The position numbers and the translations under genes are program-made. The notes under the pieces are model-generated. The model was given only the letters and a program-made list of their open reading frames with translations, was not told the origin of the DNA and ran no database searches. This document shows, piece after piece, positions 51,573-64,000 of a stretch of 64,000 nucleotides of DNA (positions within the stretch are counted from its first letter, which is position 1; the number at the start of each line of letters is the position of its first letter). This stretch comes from an uncultured Pseudomonadota bacterium (lineage in GTDB: Bacteria > Pseudomonadota > Gammaproteobacteria > Burkholderiales > Burkholderiaceae_C). The stretch is from NCBI GenBank assembly GCA_945952465.1, contig CAMFIB010000001.1, positions 496,001 to 560,000 of the forward strand, given 5' to 3'.

Positions 51573-53870
51573 ATGAAAAAACTGATGCAACGCAAACGAG
51601 TCCTGTCCGTCACCACGCTGGCCGCCGCTCTGTTGGCCGCGCTGCCGGCCTGGGCCGTGGCGCCGTTCACCGTCCGCGATATCCGCGTTGAAGGCCTGCA
51701 GCGTGTCGAGCCCGGCACCGTGTTCGCGTCGCTGCCGTTCCGCGTCGGCGACAACTACACCGACGACAAGGGCTCCGCCGCGATCCGTTCGCTGTTCGGC
51801 CTGGGCCTGTTCAAGGACGTGCGCCTGGAGGTCAATGGCGACGTGCTGGTGGTCGTCGTCGAGGAGCGGCCCACCGTGGCCTCGGTCGAGTTCGTCGGCG
51901 CCAAGGAGTTCGAGAAAGACGCGCTGAACAACGCGTTGAAGGACATCGGCCTGAGCGAAGGCCGCCCGTTCGACAAGGCACTGGCCGACCGCGCCGAGCA
52001 GGAACTCAAGCGCCAGTACATCAACAAGAGCCTCTACGGCGCCGAGGTGGTCACCACCGTCACGCCCATCGAGCGCAACCGCGTCAACGTCACCTTCAAC
52101 GTGACCGAGGGCGATGTCGCCAAGATCAAGGACATCCGCATCGTCGGCAACAAGGCGTTCAGCGAATCGACGCTGCGCAACCTGTTCGACCTCGACACCG
52201 GTGGCTGGCTGAGCTGGTACACCAAGAGCGACCGCTACTCGCGCGCCAAGCTCAATGCCGACCTCGAAACGCTGAAGTCCTACTACCTGAACCGCGGCTA
52301 TCTCGAGTTCCGCGTCGATTCCACGCAGGTGGCCATCTCGCCGGACAAGCAGAGCATTTCCATCACGCTCAACGTCACCGAGGGTGAGCGCTTCGTCGTG
52401 TCCGGCGTGCGCCTGGAAGGCAACTACCTGAACAAGGAAGAAGAGTTCAAGACGCTGGTCGCGATCAAGCCCGGTACGCCGTACAACGCCGACCAGGTCG
52501 CGCAGACCACCAAGGCGTTCACCGACTATTTCGGCACCTTCGGCTATGCCTTCGCCCGGGTCGAGGCGCGGCCCGAAATCGACCGCGAGAACAACCGCGT
52601 CAGCTTCGTGCTGCAGGCCGAACCCTCGCGCCGCGCCTATGTGCGCCGCATCACGATCGGCGGCAACACCCGCACGCGCGACGAAGTCATCCGCCGTGAG
52701 TTCCGCCAGTTCGAGTCGAGCTGGTACGACGGCGACAAGATCAAGCTGTCGCGCGACCGCGTCGACCGCCTCGGCTACTTCAAGGAAGTCAACGTCGACT
52801 CCACCGAGGTTCCAGGCACGACCGACCAGGTCGACCTGAACGTTTCCGTCACCGAGAAGCCCACCGGCAACCTGATGATCGGCGCGGGCTTCTCCAGTGC
52901 CGAAAAGCTGTCCCTGAGCTTCAGCGTCAAGCAGGAAAACGTGTTCGGCTCCGGCAACTACCTCGGGGTGGAAGTCAACACCAGCAAGTACAACCGCCAG
53001 TTGGTGCTGTCCACGAGCGACCCCTACTTCACGGCAGACGGCATTTCGCGCACCTTCGACATCTATCACCGTGCGTCGCGTCCGTTCCAGGATCAGGGCG
53101 GTGACTACCAGTTGGTCACCACGGGTGCCAGCGTGCGCTTCGGCGTGCCGTTCAGCGAAACCGACGTCGTGTATTTCGGCGCTGGCGGCGAGCAGACCAC
53201 CATCAAGCCGGGCACCAACATCCCGGCGGCCTACCTCGCATATGCCAATCAGTTCGGCTATTCCAGCCGTTCGCTGCCGCTCACGATCGGCTGGTCGCGC
53301 GACAGCCGCGACAGCGCGCTGGTGCCGTCCAAAGGTCTTTACCAGCGTGCCAATGCCGACATCGGTGTGGCCGGCGAAGTGAAATACGTGCGCGGCAACT
53401 ACCAGGTGCAGCAGTACATTCCCTTGAACAAGCAGTTCACGATCGCCTTGAACGGCGAGTTGGGGTACGGCAAGGGACTGGGTGGCCGTTCCTTCCCGAT
53501 CTTCAAGAACTTCTACAGCGGCGGCCTCGGCTCGGTGCGGGGCTTCGAGCAGGGCACGCTGGGCCCGCGCGACATCACCGGCTCCTTCATCGGCGGCTCC
53601 AAGAAGATCACGCTGAATGCCGAGCTGTCGACCCCGTTCCCGGGCGCCGGCAACGACCGTACGCTGCGTCTGTTCGGCTTCTTTGACGCTGGCAACGTAT
53701 TTGGAGACAATGACCCGGTGCGCGCCGCCGAACTGAGGTCGTCGGCCGGTGTCGGTTTGAGCTGGATCTCGCCGGTCGGCCCGCTGCGCATCGCCATCGC
53801 CAACCCGCTGCGCAAGCAGACGGGCGATAGAATCCAGAAATTGCAATTCCAGATCGGAACCTCGTTCTAA
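51573..53870 (+). CDS. bamA: Outer membrane protein assembly factor BamA
   Basis: A 765-residue Omp85 protein, the core of the machine that inserts beta-barrel proteins. Signal peptide ends at PAWA (about residue 25). Five POTRA domains follow (about 26-430; the first begins FTVRDIRVEGLQRVEPGTVF). The barrel contains SVRGFEQGTLGP (VRGF motif, near 655) and ends with the aromatic LQFQIGTSF. Start at 51573 is preceded by a weak purine site. It is 19 bases after rseP. Confidence 0.98.
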   Translation: MKKLMQRKRVLSVTTLAAALLAALPAWAVAPFTVRDIRVEGLQRVEPGTVFASLPFRVGDNYTDDKGSAAIRSLFGLGLFKDVRLEVNGDVLVVVVEERPTVASVEFVGAKEFEKDALNNALKDIGLSEGRPFDKALADRAEQELKRQYINKSLYGAEVVTTVTPIERNRVNVTFNVTEGDVAKIKDIRIVGNKAFSESTLRNLFDLDTGGWLSWYTKSDRYSRAKLNADLETLKSYYLNRGYLEFRVDSTQVAISPDKQSISITLNVTEGERFVVSGVRLEGNYLNKEEEFKTLVAIKPGTPYNADQVAQTTKAFTDYFGTFGYAFARVEARPEIDRENNRVSFVLQAEPSRRAYVRRITIGGNTRTRDEVIRREFRQFESSWYDGDKIKLSRDRVDRLGYFKEVNVDSTEVPGTTDQVDLNVSVTEKPTGNLMIGAGFSSAEKLSLSFSVKQENVFGSGNYLGVEVNTSKYNRQLVLSTSDPYFTADGISRTFDIYHRASRPFQDQGGDYQLVTTGASVRFGVPFSETDVVYFGAGGEQTTIKPGTNIPAAYLAYANQFGYSSRSLPLTIGWSRDSRDSALVPSKGLYQRANADIGVAGEVKYVRGNYQVQQYIPLNKQFTIALNGELGYGKGLGGRSFPIFKNFYSGGLGSVRGFEQGTLGPRDITGSFIGGSKKITLNAELSTPFPGAGNDRTLRLFGFFDAGNVFGDNDPVRAAELRSSAGVGLSWISPVGPLRIAIANPLRKQTGDRIQKLQFQIGTSF

Positions 53871-54386
53871 ATGATGACTTCATTTCGCCAATTCGCCGCC
53901 GCCGTGGCGCTGGGTGCAACGGCCTTCGTCGGCTTGGCACAAGCGCAGGAAGTGCGCATCGGCTTCGTCAACACCGACCGCATCTTCCGCGAAGCCAACG
54001 CAGCCAAGGCCGCGCAGACCAAGCTCGAGGGCGAGTTCGCCAAGCGTGAAAAAGAGCTGGTTGACCAAGGCAATGCCCTGAAGAGCGCCTCCGACAAATT
54101 CGAGCGCGAGGCGCCGACGATGTCCGAGACCCAGCGCAACGCGCGCCAGAAGCAGCTGACCGACCAGGACCGCGACTTCCAGCGCAAGCGCCGTGAATTC
54201 CAGGAAGACCTGAACGCGCGCAAGAACGAGGAACTGCAACAGGTGCTCGAGCGCGCCAACCGCGTCGTCAAGCAGGTTGCCGAAGCCGAGAAATACGATG
54301 TCATCCTGCAAGAGGCGGTGTACATCAACCCCAAGCACGACATCACGGAGAAGGTCCTCAAGACCTTGAACTCCGGCGGCAAGTAA
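53871..54386 (+). CDS. ompH: Periplasmic chaperone Skp/OmpH family
   Basis: A 171-residue periplasmic chaperone that holds unfolded outer-membrane proteins for BamA. Signal peptide ends at LAQAQ (about 26); then EVRIGFVNTDRIFREANAAK and long charged helical arms (about 55-130, rich in Lys, Glu, Arg and Gln), ending YINPKHDITEKVLKTLN. Two ATG codons stand together at 53871 and 53874. It begins directly after the bamA stop. Confidence 0.95.
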   Translation: MMTSFRQFAAAVALGATAFVGLAQAQEVRIGFVNTDRIFREANAAKAAQTKLEGEFAKREKELVDQGNALKSASDKFEREAPTMSETQRNARQKQLTDQDRDFQRKRREFQEDLNARKNEELQQVLERANRVVKQVAEAEKYDVILQEAVYINPKHDITEKVLKTLNSGGK

Positions 54387-54413
54387 ACAAGCCCCTTGCG
54401 GGGCCTCGCGCGC

Positions 54414-55388
54414 GTGGCACTGAGACTGGGTGACATCACCGCCGCGCTCGGGGGCGATTTCTTCGGCGACGCCGAGGCCACCATCACCGCGATTGCGCCG
54501 CTCGAGTCGGCGCGGGGCGGTGAGCTGGCGTTTCTGAGCCATCCCAAATACGTCAACCAGCTGGCCGGCTCCGCCGCCGGCTGCGTGATCGTCGGCCCGG
54601 CAGTGGCCGAAGCAGCCCGCGCTCGCGGTGCCTGCATCGTCACACCCGACCCCTACCTGTACTTCGCCCGCGCCACCCAGTTGTGGCGCGCCCGCCATGC
54701 CCCGGCCGGCACCCCGCGCATCCACGCCAGTGCCGTGATCGACCCGGAGGCCCATGTGCACGAAACGGCGCGCATCGGCCCGCTGTGTGTGGTCGAGCGT
54801 GGCGCGCACATCGGCGCCGGCAGCTGGCTGAAGTCGCGCGTGACGGTGGGTGAAGACTGCCGGGTTGGTGCGCGTTGCATCGTGCATGCCGGCGTGGTGA
54901 TCGGCGCCGACGGCTTTGGCTTTGCGCCGAATGCGGGCGGCTGGGAGAAGATCGAGCAGTTGGGCGCGGTGACCATCGGCGACGACGTGGAGATCGGGGC
55001 CAACACCTGCATCGACCGCGGCGCCTTGAGCAACACCGTCATCGAGGACGGCGTGAAGCTCGACAACCTGGTGCAGATCGGCCACAACGTGCGCGTTGGC
55101 AAGCACACCGCCATGGCCGGCTGCGTGGGCGTGGCGGGCAGCGCCGACATCGGCGAGCGCTGCATGATCGGCGGTGGCGCCATTGTGCTGGGCCATCTCA
55201 AGGTGGCCGACGGCGTGACGATTTCGGCGGCCAGCGTGGTGACCCGCTCCATTCTGAAGCCGGGCCAGTACACCGGCATGTTTCCCATCGACGACAATGC
55301 GGCCTGGGAGAAAAATGCCGCGTCGCTGCGCCAGCTGCACCAGCTGCGTGAGCGCATTCGCGCGCTGGAGAAGCTGAAAACGTCATGA
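54414..55388 (+). CDS. lpxD: UDP-3-O-acylglucosamine N-acyltransferase
   Basis: A 324-residue left-handed beta-helix acyltransferase that adds the second 3-hydroxy acyl chain in lipid A synthesis. After an N-terminal uridine-binding domain (1-100) come hexapeptide repeats, with the catalytic His in [20 protein letters not shown] (about 225-245) and a C-terminal helix. Start is taken as GTG 54414; TTG 54396 is in frame but lies in a GC-rich hairpin after ompH. The stop overlaps fabZ. Confidence 0.96.
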   Translation: MALRLGDITAALGGDFFGDAEATITAIAPLESARGGELAFLSHPKYVNQLAGSAAGCVIVGPAVAEAARARGACIVTPDPYLYFARATQLWRARHAPAGTPRIHASAVIDPEAHVHETARIGPLCVVERGAHIGAGSWLKSRVTVGEDCRVGARCIVHAGVVIGADGFGFAPNAGGWEKIEQLGAVTIGDDVEIGANTCIDRGALSNTVIEDGVKLDNLVQIGHNVRVGKHTAMAGCVGVAGSADIGERCMIGGGAIVLGHLKVADGVTISAASVVTRSILKPGQYTGMFPIDDNAAWEKNAASLRQLHQLRERIRALEKLKTS

Positions 55389-55825
55389 TGGACATCCACC
55401 ACATCCTCAAGCAACTGCCGCACCGCTACCCGATCCTGCTGGTCGATCGTGTGCTGGAGATCGAGAAGTGCAAGCGCATCCGCGCGCTGAAGAACGTCTC
55501 GATCAACGAGCCTTTTTTCCTGGGCCACTTTCCGCACCGGCCGGTGATGCCGGGTGTGCTCATTCTGGAAGCGTTGGCGCAGGCCGCCGCGCTGCTGGCC
55601 TTCGACATGCTGGGCATCGCGTCGGACGACAAATCGGTGTTCTATTTCGTCGGCATCGACGGCGCGCGCTTCAAGCGGCCGGTGGAGCCGGGCGACCAAC
55701 TGCTGCTCGACGTGACGCTGGAGCGCGGCCGCGCCGGCATCTACAAGTTCAAGGCTTGCGCCAGAGTGGGCGAAGACATCGCCACCGAAGCCGAGCTGAT
55801 GTGCACCCGGCGCGAGATCGCCTGA
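55385..55825 (+). CDS. fabZ: 3-hydroxyacyl-ACP dehydratase FabZ
   Basis: A 146-residue hotdog-fold dehydratase of fatty acid synthesis. The catalytic His is in [15 protein letters not shown] (about 46-60), and the active-site Glu is in [12 protein letters not shown]. It competes with LpxA for 3-hydroxyacyl-ACP, which explains its usual place between lpxD and lpxA. The ATG overlaps the lpxD stop. Confidence 0.98.
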   Translation: MMDIHHILKQLPHRYPILLVDRVLEIEKCKRIRALKNVSINEPFFLGHFPHRPVMPGVLILEALAQAAALLAFDMLGIASDDKSVFYFVGIDGARFKRPVEPGDQLLLDVTLERGRAGIYKFKACARVGEDIATEAELMCTRREIA

Positions 55826-55836
55826 GGGCCACGGGC

Positions 55837-56622
55837 ATGGCGATTCACGCGACGGCGCTGGTCGATCCCGGCGCGGCGCTGGATGCTTCGGTCGAGGTGG
55901 GCCCCTACGCCGTGATCGGGCCGCATGTGCGCATCGGTGCCGGCACCACGGTCGGCGCGCATTGCGTGATCGAGGGCCACACCACCATCGGCCGCGACAA
56001 CCGCATCTTCCAGTTTGCCTCCATCGGCGCCGCGCCGCAGGACAAGAAATACGCTGGCGAGCCCACGCAGCTTGTCATCGGCGACCGCAACACCATCCGC
56101 GAGTTCTGCACCTTCAACTGCGGCACCACGCAAGATGCGGGCATCACGCGGGTGGGCAGCGACAACTGGATCATGGCCTACGTCCACATCGCGCACGACT
56201 GCGTGGTGGGCGACCAGACCATCCTTGCCAACAACGCCACGCTGGCCGGCCACGTGCACCTGGGCGACTGGGTGATCGTCGGCGGGCTGACCGGCATCCA
56301 CCAGTTCGTGAAGATCGGCGCGCATGCGATGGTCGGCTTCGCCAGCGCGGTGTCGCAGGACGTGCCGCCCTTCATGATGGTTGATGGCAACCCGCTGGCG
56401 GTGCGCGGCTTCAACGCCGAAGGCCTGCGCCGGCGTGGCTTCGGGGCCGAGCGCATCGGTGCGGTCAAGCAGATGCACCGCGCGCTGTACCGCTCCGGCA
56501 AGACGCTGGCCGACGCCCGCGACGCCATCGCCGCGCTGGCCGCCGAAACACCGGCTGCGGCGGGAGACGTCGCGCTGATGGACGGCTTCCTCGCGCAGGC
56601 CACGCGTGGCATCGTCCGCTGA
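55837..56622 (+). CDS. lpxA: Acyl-ACP:UDP-N-acetylglucosamine O-acyltransferase
   Basis: A 261-residue enzyme of the first lipid A step. It has hexapeptide repeats from residue 1 ([26 protein letters not shown]), the catalytic His within [20 protein letters not shown] (about 120), GIHQFVKIG, and a C-terminal helical domain with [12 protein letters not shown]. Start at 55837 lies 12 bases after fabZ. Confidence 0.97.
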   Translation: MAIHATALVDPGAALDASVEVGPYAVIGPHVRIGAGTTVGAHCVIEGHTTIGRDNRIFQFASIGAAPQDKKYAGEPTQLVIGDRNTIREFCTFNCGTTQDAGITRVGSDNWIMAYVHIAHDCVVGDQTILANNATLAGHVHLGDWVIVGGLTGIHQFVKIGAHAMVGFASAVSQDVPPFMMVDGNPLAVRGFNAEGLRRRGFGAERIGAVKQMHRALYRSGKTLADARDAIAALAAETPAAAGDVALMDGFLAQATRGIVR

Positions 56623-56623
56623 C

Positions 56624-57847
56624 GTGGCCGTTTCGCCGCCGGGCCGCTCCCAAGGCGAAACAGCCCCCCAGGGGGGCAGCGAACCACGCGCAGCGGGGAG
56701 CGTGGGGGTACCCAGCTTCGCGATGGTCGCGGGGGAGGCCTCGGGCGATCTTCTTTCCGGTTTGCTGTTGAAAGGGTTGCGCCAGCGCTGGCCGCAATTG
56801 CAGGCGGGCGGCATTGGTGGGCCGATGATGGAGGCACAGGGCTTCCAGACCTGGTGGCCCAGCCACAAGCTCGCCGTGCGCGGTTACGCCGAGGTGCTGC
56901 GCCATTACCCCGAGATCGCGCGCATCCGCCGCCAGATGGGCGAGCGGGTGCTGGCCGAGCGGCCGGATGTGTTCATTGGCGTCGACGCGCCCGACTTCAA
57001 CCTGGGGCTGGAAGAAAAACTGCGGGCACAGGGCGTGCGCACCGCGCACTTCGTGTGCCCGTCGATCTGGGCGTGGCGGCCGAAGCGGGTGGAGCAGATC
57101 CGCCGCAGCGCCGACCATGTGCTGTGCCTGTTCCCGTTCGAGCCGGCGCTGCTGGCGCAGCACGGCATCGCCGCCACCTACGTGGGCCATCCGCTGGCCG
57201 ACGCGATCCCGCTCGAACCCGACCGCGAGGCCGCCCGCGCCAAACTGGGCCTGCTGCCGCACGACGGGGTGGTGGCGGTGCTGCCGGGCAGCCGGCGCTC
57301 CGAGATCCAGTACATCGCGCCGCGCTTCTTCGAGGCGGTGGTGCTGATGGCGAAACAGCGGCCGGAGCTGCGTTTCGTGGTGCCGGCGATTCCCGCGCTG
57401 CTGCCCGAGGTGGACCGCGCCGCGCGTGCCGCTGGCGTGGCCCATGTACTGCGCATCGTGCCGGGCCAATCCCATGCCGTGCTGGCGGCCTGCGACGTGA
57501 CGCTGATCGCCAGCGGCACGGCCACGCTGGAGGCGGCGCTGTTCAAGCGGCCGATGGTGATCGGCTACCACATGCACGCGCTGTCGTGGGCGCTGATGCG
57601 GCGCAGGCAATTGCAGCCCTGGGTCGGCCTGCCGAACATCCTGTGCGGTGATTTCGTCGTGCCCGAGCTGGTGCAGAATGCGGCCACGCCCGCGGCGCTG
57701 GCCGAGGCCACGCTGGCGTGGCTGCGGCCCGACGCCCAGGGCCGCGTGGACGCGCTGCGGCAGCGCTTCACCGACCTGCACCTGGAACTTCGACGCGACA
57801 CCGCAACCCTGGCGACCGATGCGATCCAAACGCTTCTTGCGCGCTGA
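56624..57847 (+). CDS. lpxB: Lipid A disaccharide synthase
   Basis: A glycosyltransferase of about 407 residues that joins two acylated glucosamines in lipid A synthesis at the inner membrane. The family sequence begins [21 protein letters not shown], and further on are [42 protein letters not shown] and [10 protein letters not shown]. The first about 32 residues (from GTG 56624, or 56606) are encoded by a repeat element (56634-56712) and have no family counterpart. A start nearer the ATG at 56723 would cut into the conserved core. The 3' end overlaps rnhB by 29 bases. Confidence 0.95.
   Translation: MAVSPPGRSQGETAPQGGSEPRAAGSVGVPSFAMVAGEASGDLLSGLLLKGLRQRWPQLQAGGIGGPMMEAQGFQTWWPSHKLAVRGYAEVLRHYPEIARIRRQMGERVLAERPDVFIGVDAPDFNLGLEEKLRAQGVRTAHFVCPSIWAWRPKRVEQIRRSADHVLCLFPFEPALLAQHGIAATYVGHPLADAIPLEPDREAARAKLGLLPHDGVVAVLPGSRRSEIQYIAPRFFEAVVLMAKQRPELRFVVPAIPALLPEVDRAARAAGVAHVLRIVPGQSHAVLAACDVTLIASGTATLEAALFKRPMVIGYHMHALSWALMRRRQLQPWVGLPNILCGDFVVPELVQNAATPAALAEATLAWLRPDAQGRVDALRQRFTDLHLELRRDTATLATDAIQTLLAR
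56634..56712. repeat. REP-like GC-rich element at the start of lpxB
   Basis: CCGCCGGGCCGCTCCCAAGG, then CAGCCCCCCAGGGGGGCAGC (a palindromic core) and GCAGCGGGGAGCGTGGGGG. Similar in outline to 48913-48995. It supplies the N-terminal residues of LpxB. Confidence 0.6.
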
Positions 57848-58559
57848 ACAGGCCTCGCTCGACTGGGACGTGGCCGCGCTGGTCGCCGGCGTCGACGAGG
57901 CCGGCCGCGGCCCGCTGGCCGGGCCGGTGGTGGCGGCCGCCGTCATCCTCGACGACACCAAACCCATCAAGGGCCTCGCCGACTCCAAGGTGCTGACCGC
58001 GCTGCAGCGCGAACGCCTGTACGACCAGATCCGCGACCGCGCGCTGTGCTGCGCGATCGGCGAGGCGTCGGTGGAGGAGATCGACGAGATCAACATCCTG
58101 CAGGCCACGCTGCTGGCCATGCGCCGCGCGGTGGCCGGGCTGCGGCTGAAACCGGGCAAGGTGCTGGTCGACGGCAACCGGCTGCCGGTGCTCGACGTGC
58201 TGGCCGAAGCCATCGTCGATGGCGACGCGCTGGTGCCGTCCATCTCGGCCGCGTCCATCCTCGCCAAGGTCACGCGCGACCGCTGGTGCGCCGAGCAGCA
58301 CGAACGCTTTCCGCAGTACGGCTTTGCCAGCCACAAAGGCTACAGCACCGCCCAGCACATGGACGCGCTGCGCACCCATGGTCCCTGTGCGCTGCACCGC
58401 CGCAGCTTCGCGCCGGTGCGCGAGGCGCTGCTGCTGCGCGGCGTGTCGGTCACCACCGCCACGGTGGTCGGCACAGCCACCGCCTCCGCCGTCAGCGCCA
58501 CCACGGTGCTCCTGCCCGCCGCCGAGCTCACCGTGCCGCCACAGGCGCCGCTGGCATGA
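57819..58559 (+). CDS. rnhB: Ribonuclease HII
   Basis: A 246-residue endonuclease that cuts RNA in RNA-DNA hybrids. It has [19 protein letters not shown] (catalytic Asp and Glu, about 28-46), the ADSK-like LADSKVL motif, VDGNRLP, and [13 protein letters not shown]. The last about 40 residues ([20 protein letters not shown] and on) are Thr/Ala/Val-rich and go beyond the usual end of the family. The ATG lies inside lpxB, and the stop overlaps the next gene (ATGA). Confidence 0.95.
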   Translation: MRSKRFLRAEQASLDWDVAALVAGVDEAGRGPLAGPVVAAAVILDDTKPIKGLADSKVLTALQRERLYDQIRDRALCCAIGEASVEEIDEINILQATLLAMRRAVAGLRLKPGKVLVDGNRLPVLDVLAEAIVDGDALVPSISAASILAKVTRDRWCAEQHERFPQYGFASHKGYSTAQHMDALRTHGPCALHRRSFAPVREALLLRGVSVTTATVVGTATASAVSATTVLLPAAELTVPPQAPLA

Positions 58560-59398
58560 GCGCCGCCCGGCCGCCTCATGGGGCTCTAGCGCCACAACGG
58601 ATCACGTCGCGCGACAACCCGCTGCTGAAGGAGCTGCGCCAGCTCGGCGGCGACAGTCGGGCCCATCGCAAGCTGGGCCGCATCTGGCTGGAAGGCGACC
58701 ACCTGTGCCGCGCCGCCCTCGACAAGGGCCTGGTGCCCGAGATCGCGGTGTTTTCAGAGTCAAATTGGCCGCAAGTCAGCGCCAGGTTTGACGATGTTGC
58801 TCCTAAAAATGTAGTGATCCCCGACCGTCTGCTGGCCGAGGCCAGTGGCCTGGAATCGGCGCCGCCGGTCGGTTTCGTGATGGCGCTGCCGGTGGCGCCT
58901 GCGGCATTCGATCCGCTGGCCGCCAGCGTCGTGCTCGACCGGCTGCAAGATGCCGGCAACGTCGGCTCGTTGCTGCGCAGCGCGGCGGCCTTCGGTTTCC
59001 GCCAGGTGCTGGCGGCCAAGGGCACGGCGGCGCTGTGGTCGCCCAAGGTGCTGCGGGCCGGCATGGGCGCGCATTTCGGACTGGCGCTGTTCGAGGGGCT
59101 GGACGTGGCGGCGCTGCGCACGCTGCGCGTGCCCGTGGTGGCCACCAGTTCGCACCGCGGCGAGTGGCTGCACGCCGGCGCGCCGCCGTCGCCCTGCGCC
59201 TGGGTGTTCGGTCACGAAGGGCAGGGCGTGTCGCCCGACATCGAGGACATGGCCAGCCATTTCGTGCGCATTGCGCAGCCGGGTGGCGAGGAGTCGCTCA
59301 ACGTGGCGGCGGCCGGGGCCATTTGCCTGCACGCCAGCGCGACGCGTGAGCTTGCTGCACCGCCGCATCGAGCGAAAGCGGCGGCATCCGACATATAA
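58556..59398 (+). CDS. SpoU/TrmH-family RNA methyltransferase
   Basis: A 280-residue SPOUT enzyme that 2'-O-methylates rRNA or tRNA. An N-terminal substrate-binding domain (about 15-110) starts [16 protein letters not shown]. The knotted catalytic domain has [21 protein letters not shown] (motif 1, about 125), [13 protein letters not shown] (motif 2) and [19 protein letters not shown] (motif 3). A dispersed repeat (58751-58818) is read in frame and encodes [20 protein letters not shown]. Target nucleotide not known. Confidence 0.92.
   Translation: MSAARPPHGALAPQRITSRDNPLLKELRQLGGDSRAHRKLGRIWLEGDHLCRAALDKGLVPEIAVFSESNWPQVSARFDDVAPKNVVIPDRLLAEASGLESAPPVGFVMALPVAPAAFDPLAASVVLDRLQDAGNVGSLLRSAAAFGFRQVLAAKGTAALWSPKVLRAGMGAHFGLALFEGLDVAALRTLRVPVVATSSHRGEWLHAGAPPSPCAWVFGHEGQGVSPDIEDMASHFVRIAQPGGEESLNVAAAGAICLHASATRELAAPPHRAKAAASDI
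58751..58818. repeat. Dispersed AT-richer repeat, copy 4, inside the SpoU gene
   Basis: AGTCAAATTGGCCGCAAGTC, AGCGCCAGGTTTGACGATG, then TTGCTCCTAAAAATGTAGTG. This is the best match to copy 1 (2871-2931): the first 25 bases differ at one or two places. It lies in frame inside the coding region. Confidence 0.7.
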
Positions 59399-59399
59399 T
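59394..59399 (+). promoter_or_regulatory. -10 box upstream of carA
   Basis: A consensus TATAAT overlapping the end of the SpoU gene, 121 bases before the carA start. No clear -35. The leader (59400-59520) is rich in C and shows no gene; no ARG box or PurR site could be recognised with confidence. Confidence 0.5.
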
Positions 59400-59520
59400 G
59401 AGAGGCTGACACGCATACCGGTACGCTCGCAGCAGCCAAGTCCCCCTCCCTCACAAAAGCAGCCACGGAGCCCCGGCTCTTGCGCACGCTTGGGCGTACC
59501 CGCACAACCCGGAGAACCCA

Positions 59521-60699
59521 GTGCTTTTGTCTCTTCAGGGCGCCTTCCCGCCCGCCATCCTGGCGCTTGCAGACGGCACGGTCTTTATCGGTCACTCGAT
59601 CGGCGCGAACGGCGCCACGGTCGGTGAAGTGGTCTTCAACACCGCGCTCACCGGCTACCAGGAAATCCTCACCGACCCCAGCTATTGCCAGCAGATCGTC
59701 ACGCTGACGTATCCGCACATCGGCAACTACGGCGTCAACAAGGAGGACATCGAGGCCGACAAGGTCCATGCCGCTGGCCTCATCATCAAGGACCTGCCGC
59801 TGCTGGCCTCCAACTTCCGCCAGGCGCACGGCCTGTCGCAGTACCTCATCCGCGAGAACACGGTGGCCATTGCCGGCATCGACACCCGCAAGCTCACCCG
59901 GCTGCTGCGCAGCCAGGGCGCGCAGAACGGCGCCATCGTCGGTCTGGCGCAGGGCGAGGCGGTGACGCAGGAGCGCATCGACTCCGCCGTGGCCGCCGCC
60001 CGTGGCGCGCCGAGCATGGCCGGGCTGGACCTGGCCCAGGTGGTCAGCACCTCTCGCACCTACGACTGGACGCAGACCGAGTGGCAACTCGCGCGCGAAG
60101 ACGGCACGCCCGGCTTCGGCACGCAGGCCGCGCCGCGTTTCCATGTGGTGGCCTACGACTTCGGCACCAAGAAGAACATCCTGCGCATGCTGGCCGAACG
60201 CGGCTGCAAGGTCACGGTGGTGCCGGCGCGCACGCCCGCTTCGGAGGTGAAGGCGCTCAACCCCGACGGCGTGTTCCTCTCCAACGGCCCCGGTGACCCG
60301 GAGCCCTGCGACTACGCCATCGCCGCGTCGCGCGAACTCATCGAGGCCGGCTACCCCACCTTCGGCATCTGCCTGGGCCACCAGATCATGGCGCTGGCCT
60401 CCGGCGCCAAGACCTTCAAGATGAAGTTCGGCCACCACGGCGCCAACCACCCGGTGAAAGACCTCGACACCGGACGCGTCAGCATCACCAGCCAGAACCA
60501 CGGCTTCGCGGTGGACGAGAAAACGCTGCCCGCCAACCTGCGCGCCACGCACGTGAGCCTGTTCGACGGCACGCTGCAGGGCCTGGCCCGCACCGACAAA
60601 CCCGCTTTCTGCTTCCAGGGCCACCCCGAGGCCTCGCCGGGTCCGCACGACATCGGCTACCTGTTCGACCGCTTCACGGCATTGATGGAGAAGAACTGA
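59521..60699 (+). CDS. carA: Carbamoyl-phosphate synthase small subunit
   Basis: A 392-residue glutamine amidotransferase subunit that supplies ammonia to CarB for arginine and pyrimidine synthesis. The N-terminal CPSase_sm domain contains [16 protein letters not shown] (about 40). The class I amidotransferase domain has the nucleophile in [12 protein letters not shown] (about 280) and the His/Glu pair in [12 protein letters not shown]. Start is GTG 59521 with CGGAGAACC upstream; an earlier start would not fit the family. It is followed by carB with one base between. Confidence 0.97.
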   Translation: MLLSLQGAFPPAILALADGTVFIGHSIGANGATVGEVVFNTALTGYQEILTDPSYCQQIVTLTYPHIGNYGVNKEDIEADKVHAAGLIIKDLPLLASNFRQAHGLSQYLIRENTVAIAGIDTRKLTRLLRSQGAQNGAIVGLAQGEAVTQERIDSAVAAARGAPSMAGLDLAQVVSTSRTYDWTQTEWQLAREDGTPGFGTQAAPRFHVVAYDFGTKKNILRMLAERGCKVTVVPARTPASEVKALNPDGVFLSNGPGDPEPCDYAIAASRELIEAGYPTFGICLGHQIMALASGAKTFKMKFGHHGANHPVKDLDTGRVSITSQNHGFAVDEKTLPANLRATHVSLFDGTLQGLARTDKPAFCFQGHPEASPGPHDIGYLFDRFTALMEKN

Positions 60700-60700
60700 C

Positions 60701-63943
<3,243 letters not shown>

Positions 63944-63952
63944 CATTTCGCC

Positions 63953-64000
63953 ATGGAATCGCTGCTGCTGCTCCTCGAACTCGCGTCCTGGAGCGGCGCG
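63953..64000 (+). CDS. Start of an unidentified reading frame, cut by window edge
   Basis: ATG 63953 opens a hydrophobic frame (MESLLLLLELASWSGA) nine bases after the carB stop, still open at the right edge. Sixteen residues are too few to name a family; it may be a membrane protein gene or chance. Confidence 0.3.
   Translation, partial: MESLLLLLELASWSGA

Overview
The window looks like a chromosome segment of a high-GC betaproteobacterium of the order Burkholderiales, most likely a Comamonadaceae-type or related genus. The evidence is the polyhydroxyalkanoate genes (thiolase, 3-hydroxybutyrate dehydrogenase, PhaR), the core order rpsB-tsf-pyrH-frr-uppS-cdsA-dxr-rseP-bamA-ompH-lpxD-fabZ-lpxA-lpxB-rnhB-rRNA methyltransferase-carAB, and short dispersed repeats that I associate from memory with that family. 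No phage, integrase, insertion sequence or CRISPR array is visible.

Layout. 1-10.4 kb: housekeeping and storage genes (thiolase, PPK2, pseudouridine synthase, bdhA, a hydrolase, relA, tRNA-Val, small proteins, phaR, rimO). 10.4-37.4 kb: a large alcohol-oxidation island built round pyrroloquinoline quinone (PQQ). 37.5-44 kb: tRNA-Leu, RNase R, NAD(P)H-hydrate repair, an FAD oxidoreductase and an amidase. 44-64 kb: translation, isoprenoid, phospholipid, outer-membrane and lipid A genes, then carAB.

The island holds pqqABCDE; an S33 peptidase with a two-component pair; a lone histidine kinase; a porin; an operon of PedF-type cytochrome c, a MoxJ/XoxJ-like binding protein and a TonB receptor resembling the PQQ importer PqqU (YncD); an AcoR-type sigma-54 activator; two SoxH-like metallohydrolases; a SoxYZ-like carrier; a c551-type cytochrome; a PQQ alcohol dehydrogenase with the extra aspartate typical of lanthanide-dependent enzymes; a second TonB receptor; and a lone response regulator. 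Electrons from the alcohol would pass from the quinoprotein to the cytochromes, PQQ would be made and perhaps also imported, and the second receptor may bring in metal.

Two observations stand out. First, -24/-12 (sigma-54) promoter matches lie upstream of at least six transcription units of the island, next to the gene of a sigma-54 activator, so the island reads as one regulon. Second, one of these promoters drives a four-gene module (26968-29576) of a MotA/ExbB-like channel protein, an ExbD-like protein fused to an unusual beta-sandwich-like domain, a small membrane protein and a probable lipoprotein. I know of no described system of this make-up; it could be a dedicated proton-driven machine serving the quinoprotein system. 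All functional links here are inferred from sequence and context only.
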